The notes under the pieces: model-generated
Seen by the model: the letters and a program-made list of their open reading frames with translations, nothing else
Told to the model about the DNA's origin: nothing
Database searches by the model: none
Translations under genes and position numbers: made by a program
In this document: one piece after another, positions 1-27,000 of the stretch
How the letters are laid out: every line of letters starts with the position of its first letter
How positions within the stretch are numbered: the first letter of the stretch is position 1
From: Nematostella vectensis
Lineage: Eukaryota > Cnidaria > Anthozoa > Actiniaria > Edwardsiidae
Length of the DNA stretch: 64,000 bases
Direction: 5' to 3'
Assembly (NCBI RefSeq): GCF_932526225.1
Contig: NC_064046.1
Coordinates: forward strand, 930,001-994,000

Positions 1-1522
1 CTTTTTCTCTTGCAAATGCACTGTTCATTTGTAAGAAATCGATTTTATTATAGAACTCAACAATTATCTCTTTAATAATATGAATCTAGTTTTGAGGCAT
101 AGTGTGATGACCAAAAAGGAAACACTAGTCAAGTGAAAGAATTTATCATGTTAGATGGAGTTTATTTGTTGTTGAAAGTCAAACTAGTCAAGTAAAAAAA
201 ATTATCATGCTTGTTGATGAAAGTCACTCTAAGAATGAAACAGAAAGCTATACTGAAATTGAATAAATCAAAATTTTACTTGATCTTTACAGTAGTATTT
301 TGCTCATACTATGATTAAAGTGTACAAATATAAGGTGGCTCTCATTTGGCCCTATTTTCCAAAAAAAGAAATACCAAGAATAACAAGATTGGCCAAATGG
401 AATATTGTTATATTTCGTAGGCATGATCCTTGAGATCTGAGTTATTCATTACAGCATAATTTAGGGGGGTTATTTTTTTTGGTACTACTGTCACTTTTTC
501 CTAACTTTTTTCTGACCCCCAATTAATCTCAATTATTCTGCAATCTGTTTGGCTTTAGCTTAACATTAATATTAACTCAGAACTTATGGTATTTCTTTCA
601 TAAGTATTTGAAAGATTGAGAGAGATTGTGTTATTAATGATCACCTGTGAGCACTTTGTAGATAGATTTTTTTGGAAGACAGCTGTTTTGGATAGATGTG
701 GGCCACCTTAAAGAAAGGGAATTGTATACAATTCCAGAATTTGCAAACCATCCATATAGTAGCTGGGTACATCTACCTAACATTTGTATTTGTTTACACC
801 TCTAAAACCCTAAAATCAATGAAATAATTATATTAGCTCTTAATTTTTCAATTTGTTTTTTTTTTAGGTCAGAAAAGTGGGAGAATGGCTTTGCCTGCCT
901 GTCTTATTATTTATTGATATTGATGATGATAAAAAGTACTAGGTGAAAGTCATATTTTATAGAGTGTTTTTCAAAATCCCGTGAAACAAAATGTAATTGT
1001 TAAAGTGTAATAGTCAAGCCAGAACAAAAGAAAACAAAGACATAATGTATTAGTACTAAATAAACTAAAAAGTATTTCACGGGTTTTTGAAAACCACTCC
1101 ATCTTGTGGGAGGTATAAGAAGAATAGGTTCATGTTTTACCCCTCTGCATTTGGGAGTAAGTACGCAGCTACTTTGTCTCCTATTATCTTTATTCTACAA
1201 AGGAGTTCTTTTGTCTGTATTCTTCTCGTTCTTTGTGTCGAGGTGCGGATATTGTTCATTTGCCTAATCAAATTGCAGCTTGTAAGAGCTGCGTACTGAC
1301 CCGCATTTGGCTCAATACCTAGGTCACAGTTACTTATCGGGTTTCCGGTGGTGAATAAGGGAAGTGAAGTCACAGATGAGCTCGTCACCATGCTCCCCAA
1401 CTTTCGGCTACGAGCACAGCAACCCCAATAAAGACATTTATGCCAAACTGCCTAACTGGCCTAGAAAAAAGACTAAGTAGGGTCCGGTAAGGTATCAAAT
1501 AATCCCTTAGCAGGCTGCGAAT
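1..1522. other. Intergenic / 3' flank, no confident gene
   Basis: AT-rich sequence with no open frame resembling a known family. A good 3' splice-site-like tract (T run then AG) at about 858-868 is followed by a short open stretch ending in TAG near 942; it could be the last exon of a gene from the left, but nothing in it is recognisable. A TTTATT (AATAAA on the minus strand) at 1189-1194 is a possible poly(A) signal for the minus-strand transporter, about 330 bp past its stop. Confidence 0.4.
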
Positions 1523-2133
1523 TTACTCCTCTGACGGACTTTCCGATATCATGTTATACGAGGTGGATTGACGATCGCTGCTGTCAATATCCGGTTGCAG
1601 CCCGCTCCCCCCGTACATATCTACGGAGCGCCTCTGCAGATCCGCCCTGACCAGGGGGAGTAAGCCAACGCCCAGGAGTAAAGCCCCACTTAGCACCAAA
1701 TTCCCGGCGAGCGCGCCTGCATCGTGTACTAACTGCCCCACAACCACGATAAAGAAGATACCAAAACATTGAGCCGCCGCGTTCAACAGGCCAGCGGATG
1801 TCCCTTCCGGAACCGGATATGTCAGCTCAGCAGCGAACTCGAATCCCAGCGGAAGAAAAGACGTGGAGCAAAACCCTAGCACTGCCAAGACGAGAAAAAG
1901 GCCGTAGACACTCTGCGCGAACTCCAGGGTTATTGAGAACGCTATCATTGAAAGAAAGGAGGTGCCCATGAGAAAGATGGTGCCTTGTTTGTATGCTAGC
2001 GTGCGGTCGAGCCAGATGCCCGCGAGGACTGTAGCGGGGAGGCCAGCAATAACGAACACAAATCCTAACAGACCAATCAGGACCTCTTGATTCGGGAAGC
2101 GCTTGGTCGCCATCTCGTTTAGTAGGGTCGCCA
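1523..2133 (-). CDS. FLVCR-like exon 2 (terminal)
   Basis: Follows the acceptor TTTAG; its first two bases complete a Val codon with exon 1. Encodes the C-terminal half of the transporter, ending in TAA at 1523-1525. Confidence 0.92.
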
Positions 2134-3059
2134 CTAAACAGAGATCAATGATCAGAGATCTTTTTTAAAAATGTTGTCCCTATCCCCCGCCCCCTTCAGT
2201 TGCTTTGTATACGATAAGCACAAAAACACAAGAATGTCCCAGTAAGCGTTTCGATAAAGTCACTAAACATACCTGTATATTGTGCGCCCGCGTATATTCC
2301 ATAGGCAACCAGCAGGAATACGTACGATGCGTTGCTAAACAACCGGGTGAAAGACTCCTTGTAAGTGATGCGACAACAGCGGCCCTTGTCCTTCAGCACC
2401 GCTTGTGACTTACTGGGGGGTACAGGGGGAGCGTCCTCGAACGCTATCAGCATCGCTGCACCAATCAGACTACATAGGATCGCCACGCCCCCATACAGCA
2501 TCTCAAGACCTTTGCTGACCCGCGAGCTGTCGGGACTGCGCGGGACAATTAGCGGGACAGTAGCGAAGTAGATAGCGACTCCCACTTGACTTGCAAACAC
2601 GCCAAGAGCCGTCGCGACACTGCGCTCGTTTTGCCCGAACCAGACCGCAGCTATCCGAGGGGGTACCCCAAGGATGAAGCATTGGGCCACTGCAGTTACG
2701 GTTTGCCCGGCTACTACCCAGTTAAAACCGTTCTCAGCACTACCACAATACTTGAGCCATGCCCCCAGCACGTTAAATCCTGCGGCGATAAAAGCGTTAA
2801 CCTTGAGTCCGTAGCGGTCTAGTATCCACGAGGCCGGGACGATGAAGAGAATGTAAACAGCCATGAAGACCATAGACAGACAGTTGACGCCGAACGCAGA
2901 CACGTGATAGAACGGCACGATGACGTCACTGATAGCGGCGAACATGATCCACTGGCCCGAGTTTGTTAGGGAGAGGAGACAGAACACGAACAGCATTATC
3001 CAGCGGCGCTTGTATAGCTCCGTTTGGTAGTAGCCCTCGGAATCCTCCGCAAACATCAT
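1523..3059 (-). CDS. FLVCR-like (SLC49) major facilitator transporter, 2 exons
   Basis: Join of 3059-2273 and 2133-1523 on the minus strand, 465 residues. The family (FLVCR1/FLVCR2) are 12-TM plasma-membrane MFS carriers linked to heme, choline or ethanolamine transport; the substrate here cannot be told. Seen: N-terminal LYKRRWIMLFVFCLLSLTN leading into TM1, an MFS loop-2 motif around ILDRYGLK, WFGQNERSVATALGVFASQ in the first half, and in exon 2 STLLNQM-like TLLNEMATK, LDRTLAYKQGT, LPLGFEFAAELTYPVPEGTS and GLLNAAAQCFG, all characteristic of FLVCR. The 139-bp intron has GT/AG borders and both exons meet in phase 1. The start ATG has A at -3; a second ATG follows at once. It is slightly shorter than human FLVCR2. 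Orthology to FLVCR1 versus FLVCR2 is undecided. Confidence 0.92.
2273..3059 (-). CDS. FLVCR-like exon 1
   Basis: 262 codons plus one base; ends at the donor CAG|GTATGT. Encodes the N-terminal MFS half and the central cytosolic loop, up to ...YAGAQYT. The open frame runs on into the intron as a shadow that should not be annotated as protein. Confidence 0.92.
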
Positions 3060-3077
3060 GGTTGTGTTGAGTCAGGA

Positions 3078-3180
3078 TTCAACCGATATTCACCTGTACG
3101 ATAACCGATATCAACCGATATTTACCTGTACGATTACCGATATCGACCGATATACACCTGTACGATATTCACCTGTAATA
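3078..3180. repeat. Short tandem repeat upstream of the transporter
   Basis: About four imperfect copies of a unit containing ACCGATAT and ACCTGTACGAT, just 5' of the transporter start and so within its 5' UTR or promoter. Confidence 0.7.
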
Positions 3181-3236
3181 TAGAAAACCATAAAAATTGT
3201 TACACTCGCTAAAAGAGCCGTTGTCCGGTACATCTT

Positions 3237-3393
3237 CAGGGGCGTAGCCAGGGGGTGGCCCAGGGGGCCCGGGCCCCCCCTTCTAGCAGCCAAAAATACA
3301 GTAAATGTATTAGACATCATCTAAAATACAGGAAAAAATGCCTTGAAATGGCTTTTTGCCCCCCCCCTGTTAAAAATCCTGGCTACGCCGCTG
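3237..3393. mobile_element. 157-bp TIR mini-transposon, TSD ATCTT
   Basis: Inverted ends CAGGGGCGTAGCCAGG and CCTGGCTACGCCGCTG enclose a C/G-run-rich core. The 5-bp direct repeat ATCTT flanks it exactly (3232-3236 and 3394-3398). Non-coding, so a MITE. Degenerate relatives appear near 16030-16160 and 20600-20665. Confidence 0.8.
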
Positions 3394-3398
3394 ATCTT

Positions 3399-5787
3399 GG
3401 TCATTGTATTCTATCAATGTTGTAAGACAAATTATGAGAAGAAATCTAAAGAAACACCTGAAAATAAAATCTTATGGTTTGTTTACCAAATTCAATAGAA
3501 AATATTGCTACAGGCTCAACAAACCACCCGATGGAAAGTGATGCTTTCTCACACTTGGCACCTTGCTAGGATAGTGAAACACAGTCAGAGACTCTTTAAG
3601 ATTAATTGTTTGTTTTTTGTTGTCAATGAATTCTGGTATGCTCTTCACTTAAAGGGGCGGCGTTATCGCTTGCGCATTTAGTTTGCCCATGAAATGACTT
3701 TTTCTTAGACCACAGTTTCGAAACAATAATATTCATTGGTATTTTAGTTTGCGGGACATTAAATCTTGGCCACAGTGGCATTTTTCTATAAATGCGCCTC
3801 GAAAGACCAGGATTGAGGAGTAAAAAGAAGAACTTAGATAAATGATTGAAAATAGAAGTCTGCTCTCAAGGAATTAGATTTCCGCAACACCTGTCAACAA
3901 AATTTCGTCAACAAGAATTTTGCGAATTACATTTGTAAATTCTCCAACCGTCACCAAAGCTTGGGGAAACATATTTTATTCTCTTCGTATTTTGTCTATC
4001 TTTTAAAAACAATTAAAAGGTTTTGCTATATCGCCGCTTTGGTGATCGTAAAAGCCTAGGAAATACAAATAACGGTTCTATAAGTCTAGGGAAACAAACC
4101 TTTTTAAAGTGACGAAAGGTACTCCATTATAAAACCATTATACACATAGTTGTAGCTTGTTGTAAAGAATGAAGGACTCTTTGAATGAAGAACCAGACGT
4201 CAAGAACTCGTTAGGTGGTGACAAAAGGTCGAAGGAAGGAAGGTGACATATGGGCTACATCTGCTGTAAGATAAGCTGTGCCCCACGCAAACAAAAGATG
4301 ATAATCGCAACGGCAAATCTCGCTTCCATTCTGGGATACACTCTCAAATAAACCCACATTCGAAATATTTCCCAAGGTACAAGGGTTATAGGAAACACGA
4401 AGCAAGACACTGCGTCATACAACAATGATTTCTTCATAACAAAAAGATTGTGATCTTTTATTGGTCGATAATTATGCGGGTGGGAACAAAATAATCTGCA
4501 AATAAAAAAGCCATTAAAAAATCCTGGCAGAAAATAAAATGAAAACAAGAATTCTGAGGTAATACTTGTACATAGTTTCCAAGTTTGTAGCGTTTCACAT
4601 ACAAACACAAGAGATTAATTCAGTAAATAAATGAATATAATGAGAATCTGATCAGTGAGAATACAGATATAGAGATAAGTTTTGTTGCACTGGACTTGTG
4701 TAGAGGATTTTGTGGTATTCAATATTTGAGTTGAAATTTTCGTTATCAACTGCTTTAAAAGCAAATGAAGAATGGACCAGGTGGTGGGGAGGGGGAGGGC
4801 CGTTGACCTAAAAGCCCGGTGATCACCTTTGTTAGGGTATAAAATTTCGACCAACTGCCATCCCTGAGAGGGTGTTGAAGGATTTTTTCGATTTTGCTTG
4901 CTTTAAGGGTATAAAATTTGACCAACTGCTATTCCTGAAGGGGTGTTTAACGTTTTTTTTTTTCGATTCTGCTATCTGTTAGGGTTAAAAATTCCTTCGA
5001 TCACACCCAATATGATATCTCTTAGGGTTAAGAATTTCCTTTTGACCACGCCCCTTAGGGTTAAAATCGATTTTGCCGACTATCACCCCCTTTTTTTGTC
5101 GGAGTCCCCCCCCCCCCCCCACACACACACACCTTAAAGACAATCTAGAGAACCCGATTGTCTACTACGAATCCGGGAGTGCTCGAGCGTCTTTTTTGTT
5201 TGTTTGTTTGTTTTTACAAGCAGACTATTATTCACATGTGTATAATTGCTAATCTTCACCAAGAAGAAATTAAATGATCACGCCTACTCAAATATCTTAA
5301 AAAAAATAAATAAATAAAACGACAGCACACGAGGTGCTAGCATGTGCTCGCCAGGATTCTTGAGGAAGTTCACATTATGCTCACACCCCCTCTCCCAACA
5401 ACATTAAAGATGTTGTTATTTAAATAAAAGTTGATAGTTTCAGAGCTTTCCACATCTTAACATTTCTCACAGAGCTAAACAAAAAGCAAAACAAAAACAA
5501 ACAAAAAACACACCGGAAGCGCAAGCATGGTTCTGTGTTGTTTCCCAATTGTTTAGCCAAGAGAACATTTCCGCCCATAAAACAAGTATCTGAAGTATAA
5601 TTTCAGAGCGTGCGCGCACTAGAAATGTCTCCTCCGCGTTGTGCTCTGCGGTAGCCGTTTAGCCGTGCCACAGTGCGTTCTGATTGACGTTCGGGCGAAT
5701 TTACCGGCATTCATATTGATGACGAAGTAATTGCGATGGACCCAAGAAAAAATTCGCTATGAGAAAAATATCGAAATAGTAGAGAAA
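3399..5787. other. Intergenic between transporter and RGS22
   Basis: No supportable gene. It holds degenerate repeats of TTAGGGTATAAAATTTGACC type (about 4830-5090), a C run with CACACA (5107-5133), a TTTG run (5190-5212), and inverted and direct short repeats of CACGCT type near 5830-5930 just past RGS22 exon 1. The RGS22 promoter must lie in its right part. Confidence 0.4.
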
Positions 5788-21686
<15,899 letters not shown>

Positions 21687-21707
21687 GCGGCATAGAATAT
21701 CAGTGTA

Positions 21708-21713
21708 AATAAA
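21708..21713 (+). terminator. RGS22 poly(A) signal
   Basis: AATAAA 22 bp after the RGS22 stop codon. Confidence 0.7.
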
Positions 21714-23099
21714 AACCCAAATGACAAAAATAAAAATGATATTCTGGTGCTCAGGATAGGTTATTTTCTCAAAGGAGAGGGATTTCTGGGTGCGCATATT
21801 AAATTTGGCTCAGCGCAGGTTATTTTCTCGAAGGTTGGTGCACATATTAAGGGGGAGAGAACCACGAAAACTTAAATACAAATGATAAAAATATACACTA
21901 CCATACCTGTTTCAATATACGCTGCTAAATGGGAATAGCAGTGTAAACAATACCACAGGGATGGATCCAGGCCTAAAGTTGACTGATTCCAAACGGTCAC
22001 GGACCAATCAAGGGGTTGGGGGGGGGGGGGGGGGGGTATAGGGGCATGCCCAACAAGAAATTTATGAATAGATAATAAATTCAAAGTTTCGTTTCGCCGG
22101 TGCTGTATTAACCTTTTGGTCATTTAAAACTGAGTGACTACATTCAACGATTAGTCAGATAAGAAATACACTATTCCTACCTAATTCAACCAAATTTGTA
22201 TTCTTGAAAGTGTGGCGAGGAAAGTACCAGTTATTCCCTTCGAATACCCCTTGGCAATATCCAAATGGTGTGATTGTAATATATAAAAAAACAACCTCCC
22301 CTTGCATTATAACGTAGCTTGTGCCACACAGACAGCAACTCGTGTCAATAATTGACTCCATGACCTCTCGATTCTAAGCAGTTTTACGGTGCATTATCCC
22401 ATCTAGTTGCTGATCTATTGGCACTTCTCCTCTTTGCATGTTTCTCCTAGATTCATCCATTAGAGGCATCGAAAATTCGTGTACTGGTCAATTTTGCTCG
22501 TGCGGTATCTTACGCTAATGCCGAAAGTACAAAGGTGATTTTACCAGCCTAATTACCTTACTAAAATAACAGCCGAAAATCTTCCCAAATAAAACACAGG
22601 GAAAATAGAAATGCCATTAATATACTAAGAATACACTGTCCGGGGGTTTTGCTAAAAACACTATGTATTTCACTTACGAGGGCGACCACTTTCCCATGCC
22701 ATAACTCATAGAGAATTCTAAAAAGCTATCGTCCGGTCGCCACACTTTCATCATTAATTCCAACTTCTCGGGATCTAAATTCAATCAAATTCTAAATCAT
22801 AATCAAAAGGATAACACTCTTCCTTTCGGCAGACAGAGGCTCTCCACGAGAAACGTCTGCATTTTGTGAAGCCATGCTTCGCTTTTCAAGATTTCGGTTC
22901 GAGAGATGTGTTCAAGAGACCGCACCAAGCAAAGGCCTACTTTCACAGGGGTAGTATCGGGATTTTATTGTCAACTGACTCCAAAGTGATTAACACGTTA
23001 TAGCAACCAATCAAAACAGAGCTTGAGTGGTTCCGCGTGGGCCGTAGCCAATCGGTGAAGAGCTTGAGTGGTTCCAGAACACGCGCATAATTTTTATAC
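21714..23099. other. Intergenic RGS22-GCSH
   Basis: No confident gene. Contains an 18-base G run near 22019-22036 and two direct copies of GAGCTTGAGTGGTTCC (23022 and 23060). A minus-strand ATG in a strong context near 22874 opens only a short peptide. Confidence 0.35.
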
Positions 23100-23474
23100 A
23101 CCCGCAAAATTTCTAAATGGGTCCCCTCCCCCTAACTAGATTTATCACTCACCATCAGGAGCAATATTTTCCGTGGGGGGACCGGAAATGCTGTCCAAGC
23201 GCTAAAGCAAATAACAGGAACAGCAACAAGGTGGAATGCATTGCCACTAGAAATCAAAGAAGCCAAGTCAATCACCCCCTTCTCCGCAAAACTAAGAGAA
23301 TACATCACAACTCTGTAAATAAGTTTATAAATCAGCAAAGGATTGTTATTGTAAATAGTTTCGTCAAAGATTTTGCTGTAAACAGATTTGTAAATAGCTT
23401 TTATTTTGTTTCTGTTGAGGGCCATGCGTACATTATCATTGTGATATTAAGTGAATCTCTCATTAAAAAAAGGC

Positions 23475-23510
<36 letters not shown>

Positions 23511-23512
23511 CA
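23100..23512 (+). pseudogene. 5'-truncated LINE 3' end (non-LTR retrotransposon)
   Basis: One frame reads TGTATRWNALPLEIKEAKSI TPFSAKLREYI before a stop at 23316-23318. The WNALP...I..A.S...FK/AKLREY pattern is the usual C-terminus of non-LTR reverse transcriptases (CR1/L2/jockey-like). The element ends in an (ATCT)n tail at about 23476-23511, as expected for such elements. Upstream coding sequence is missing. Confidence 0.7.
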
Positions 23513-23845
23513 ACCCAGGAAGCATGTCTAATAGTGTATAAATAACAGACAACAGATGGATGTTTATTTTTATTGAACGTTCTAAAATTCAAATCTACAA
23601 AAAAAAAACACATTTTTCTGGGATTTTGAGTGATTCACTGGAATCAGTTGAATCAGTCTGGATCCACCAATGTAGAAGTACTGGGTACTCAAACTGGTAT
23701 AAAGCAGACATCTTACTAGTTAATTTCTACCTAAAGAATAGTAGTATAAGCTGTTGATAGTTGCACCTGTTATTTTTCTTTTACAATGGAAAATAGAGAT
23801 ACGGCGTAAATCACCAGTTAAAATTGACAATGGTAATGAGAGTAC

Positions 23846-23851
23846 TTTATT
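23846..23851 (-). terminator. GCSH poly(A) signal
   Basis: AATAAA on the minus strand (TTTATT on plus), 76 bp past the GCSH stop. Confidence 0.65.
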
Positions 23852-23926
23852 TACTTAGCTATTGTCTCAGTTTTTTTTGTATTTAAAAAGAAAAATCAAA
23901 ATTGTTGACTAGTAGTCCAAGGAGTT

Positions 23927-24027
23927 TCAGTCATCCTCTTCCTGGGCTACCAATTCTTTGTAAGCTTCTTCATCCAATAAATCATCCAGCTCACTTGGGT
24001 TAGATAACTCCATCTTCACTATCCAAC
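23927..24027 (-). CDS. GCSH: GCSH exon 5 (stop)
   Basis: Acceptor [38 protein letters not shown] then TGA. Confidence 0.95.
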
Positions 24028-27000
24028 CTGTTTGTGTCACAAGATGACAATGATATCACCGATGTGCTCTATGTTTACAGAGGGTAACACCAATGCAACA
24101 CATGCAAGCAAGGCCACCTTGACTCTTTTGTGAAGTAAACCAATAAAAACGGAAAGGATGTAAAAAACCTATGATCTAAAATAAGAATAATGTACGTTTT
24201 TTGAGCAAATTGTAGTGCAAACTAAATTCTGTGGTATGTACTCTTTATACACCACGATATTTATCACCTTGTTATCAAAATGATGTGGAGTCACAAAAAC
24301 AACGAAAACAGTATTTTACAAAATCAAAACAGTGCACGCTCGTTCGAAATGGTGTGTTTTCTAGCGTGTGCGCAAGCGCATGCAACCGGTGTTTGAAGCG
24401 CACACAGATAAACGGAAATTGAAAACTTTAGCTTCAAAACCCTACAGCCTTCGTTACTTTTAGTGTCCTTTTGTAAGGATGAAAAATACATTTACTAGAA
24501 AAGATTGAGAACCAAATTTTTCGAATTTGAATCAAGGTTTTTCGTCTCTTTCGCTTCAAGTGAACCTGCAAGGATTGTGTAAATCCCGTGGTATGTCCTC
24601 TGATTTACTATAGCTAACAACCAATCAGAAAGTGTTGTAGAAATTACATTATAAAATATTGAAATACTTTACAGTTACAAAATTATTAAATCTTTGAGTG
24701 TAGAGTTAGGATACCACAGAAAGAAAATTAGTAATTATTGTAAAGACCTCCCAGTACCTACCGTCGCCATATGGAGATTTATTGATGAGAGAGGGATCCT
24801 CTTCGAGCTGGCTATTAATTTCAGTGATCTTTCCAGATGTTGGAGAGTACAAGTCACTTGCTGCCTTCACACTTTCCAGGGCACCAAACTCCTCTGAGAG
24901 AACAAAAAAGCAAGAAAAGAATAATTTTTCTTAGCTTTCTCTATGTTGTATTTTACAGAATATATTTCCATTTCGGCAGATAGTGGCTTTAATATAATAT
25001 CTAGCTTAATGGAAATGGTGTAATTGTTCATTATACCATTATCCCTTTTCGATTCTATTGTTCTCAATTGAGGGAAAGTAAGAATCCAGAATGCTTGTCT
25101 GCTACATACATTAAAAGGCACAGAGATGTATTTACCTTCCATTGAGAATTTATCTCCTACTTCTGGCAGTTGAACATACACTATATCACCAAGGTTTGAC
25201 TGAAAATAAAACATGATGCAAGTGTAGTGTTAACTAGCCTGTAAGTTGAACAGAAATGCCTTCCTTTTACACCATACTTCTCCAATGTGTTCACATAAAA
25301 GTAATGCAGAGCAAAATGTTGAGCCCAAAAACACCCCTGTTTTTTTACACCTCCCCCCTAAAAAATCCCAGTAAAAGTTTTTGACACAACAATATACCAA
25401 AAATAAAGTATGGTGGACCACACTGCCGAGCTAATACCCATAAAACATCCATGGGGCTTGGCTGGTTTGGGTTGGGGGGGGGAAGGGGGGTGTATTCGTT
25501 ACCTGTGCATAGTCTGTCACACCAATAGTTCCTATTCCATTTTCAACTACCACCCACTCATGCTTGGGTGTATATTTGGTTACTGAAAAACAATGAATAA
25601 ACTTTACTCATAGCTAAAAACTAATTAAAAAATTCAAAGAAAAATTTTTTTTTCTGTAAGGTCTTATTGCAAAACAATTACAAGATGGTTGGTGTGGTAG
25701 CTGTAACGAGATGTCGTACGTGACGACATGAACAATACGTGACGACATGAACAATACGTAACACAGTCCCCACCCCGTGATTAACTTGTGATGATCAATT
25801 ATTGTACAGCCTAGAGTTATGATCTGAGAATAAAGACACACACAATAAGTCCTAGCCGCTTCATCTTGTTTCATGGTGGCAGCCAGTGAGTGAGTGGTTT
25901 CCACATCTAGAGATTGGAAGCCAGACTTCGGAAACGGTTGGTTAGCCAGAAGGCAATGGCTAGCGGATTCACTTTGCCTCCACCGCAGGCACTAGACCTT
26001 CACGACGGTAACGTGGCGGAAAGATGGAAGAAGTTCCGCCTGGCGTGGGATAACTACGCTTTAGCAACAGAGTTGGACAAAAAGGGCGAGAAAGTTCAGG
26101 TCGCAACCTTGCTAACAATAATAGGAGAAGAAGCGCGAGACATATATTCAACATTCGAGTGGGCTGCCGAGGAGGATAAGACAAAAATCAAGCCAGTCTT
26201 AGACAAAATCCGCGGAGTATTGTCAACCAAGAAAGAACGTCCCCTTTGAGAGGTTTCGGTTCAATCAGGGGAGACAGGAGCAAGAGGAGAGTTACGATCA
26301 ATATAAAACCGCCCTAAGAAAGCTTTCTGAAGGATGCGAATTTGACAAGATCACACCAGACGAGATCTTGCGTGACCGGATCGTGTTTGGGATACAGGAC
26401 AGTAAAGTAAGAGAGCGCTTGCTAAGAGAAGCGAGTTTGACACTCAAGAAAACAGATGAAATCTGCAGGGCATCAGAGAGTACTGCTGCACAAATGCGAG
26501 AAGTTGGAAATGGAGAGACAATCCATGCAATAAACTCTGGATTCAAAGCCGGGAAATCACAGAGACGACAGAGTGACAGGCGATAAAATGACAAGTCAAA
26601 CAATGCTGAGAAATGCGGGAATTGTGGCGTACACGACAAGGATAACTGCATAGCCGCAGATAGCTGCAGAGCCAAGATGTGGTTCATGTGTTGACTGACC
26701 ACAAACCACTGGAATCAATTGTTCTTAAGCCTTTGTGTTCAGCGATTACAGAGAATGCTATTGAGGCTTCAGAAATATAACCTGGAGCTGCAGTGTTTCT
26801 GGCGGACACGCTCAGTCGAGTGTATTTACCAGAGGTCAATGCAACCGAGTTCATACAAGAGATGGAGAAAATTGACCACAAGCAATATCTTCCCATCAGC
26901 AAGGCTCGATGGGAGCAGATTGAAAGCGCCTCCGCTAACAACACAGTTCTAGAGCAGCTGCGTGTCATGTTACAACAGGGATGGCCCTTCAAAAGAGCCG

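Noticed and set aside
1137-1400. 87-residue minus-strand frame downstream of the transporter
   Set aside because: No similarity, and it lies in the expected 3' UTR.
4255-4608. 117-residue hydrophobic minus-strand frame
   Set aside because: No recognisable family, and unbiased-looking N-terminal half; AT-rich DNA readily gives hydrophobic frames.
22155-22361. 68-residue minus-strand frame with CCLCGTSYV, briefly considered as a cereblon CULT-like fragment
   Set aside because: Only a CxxCGT motif agrees; the rest of the domain signature is absent.
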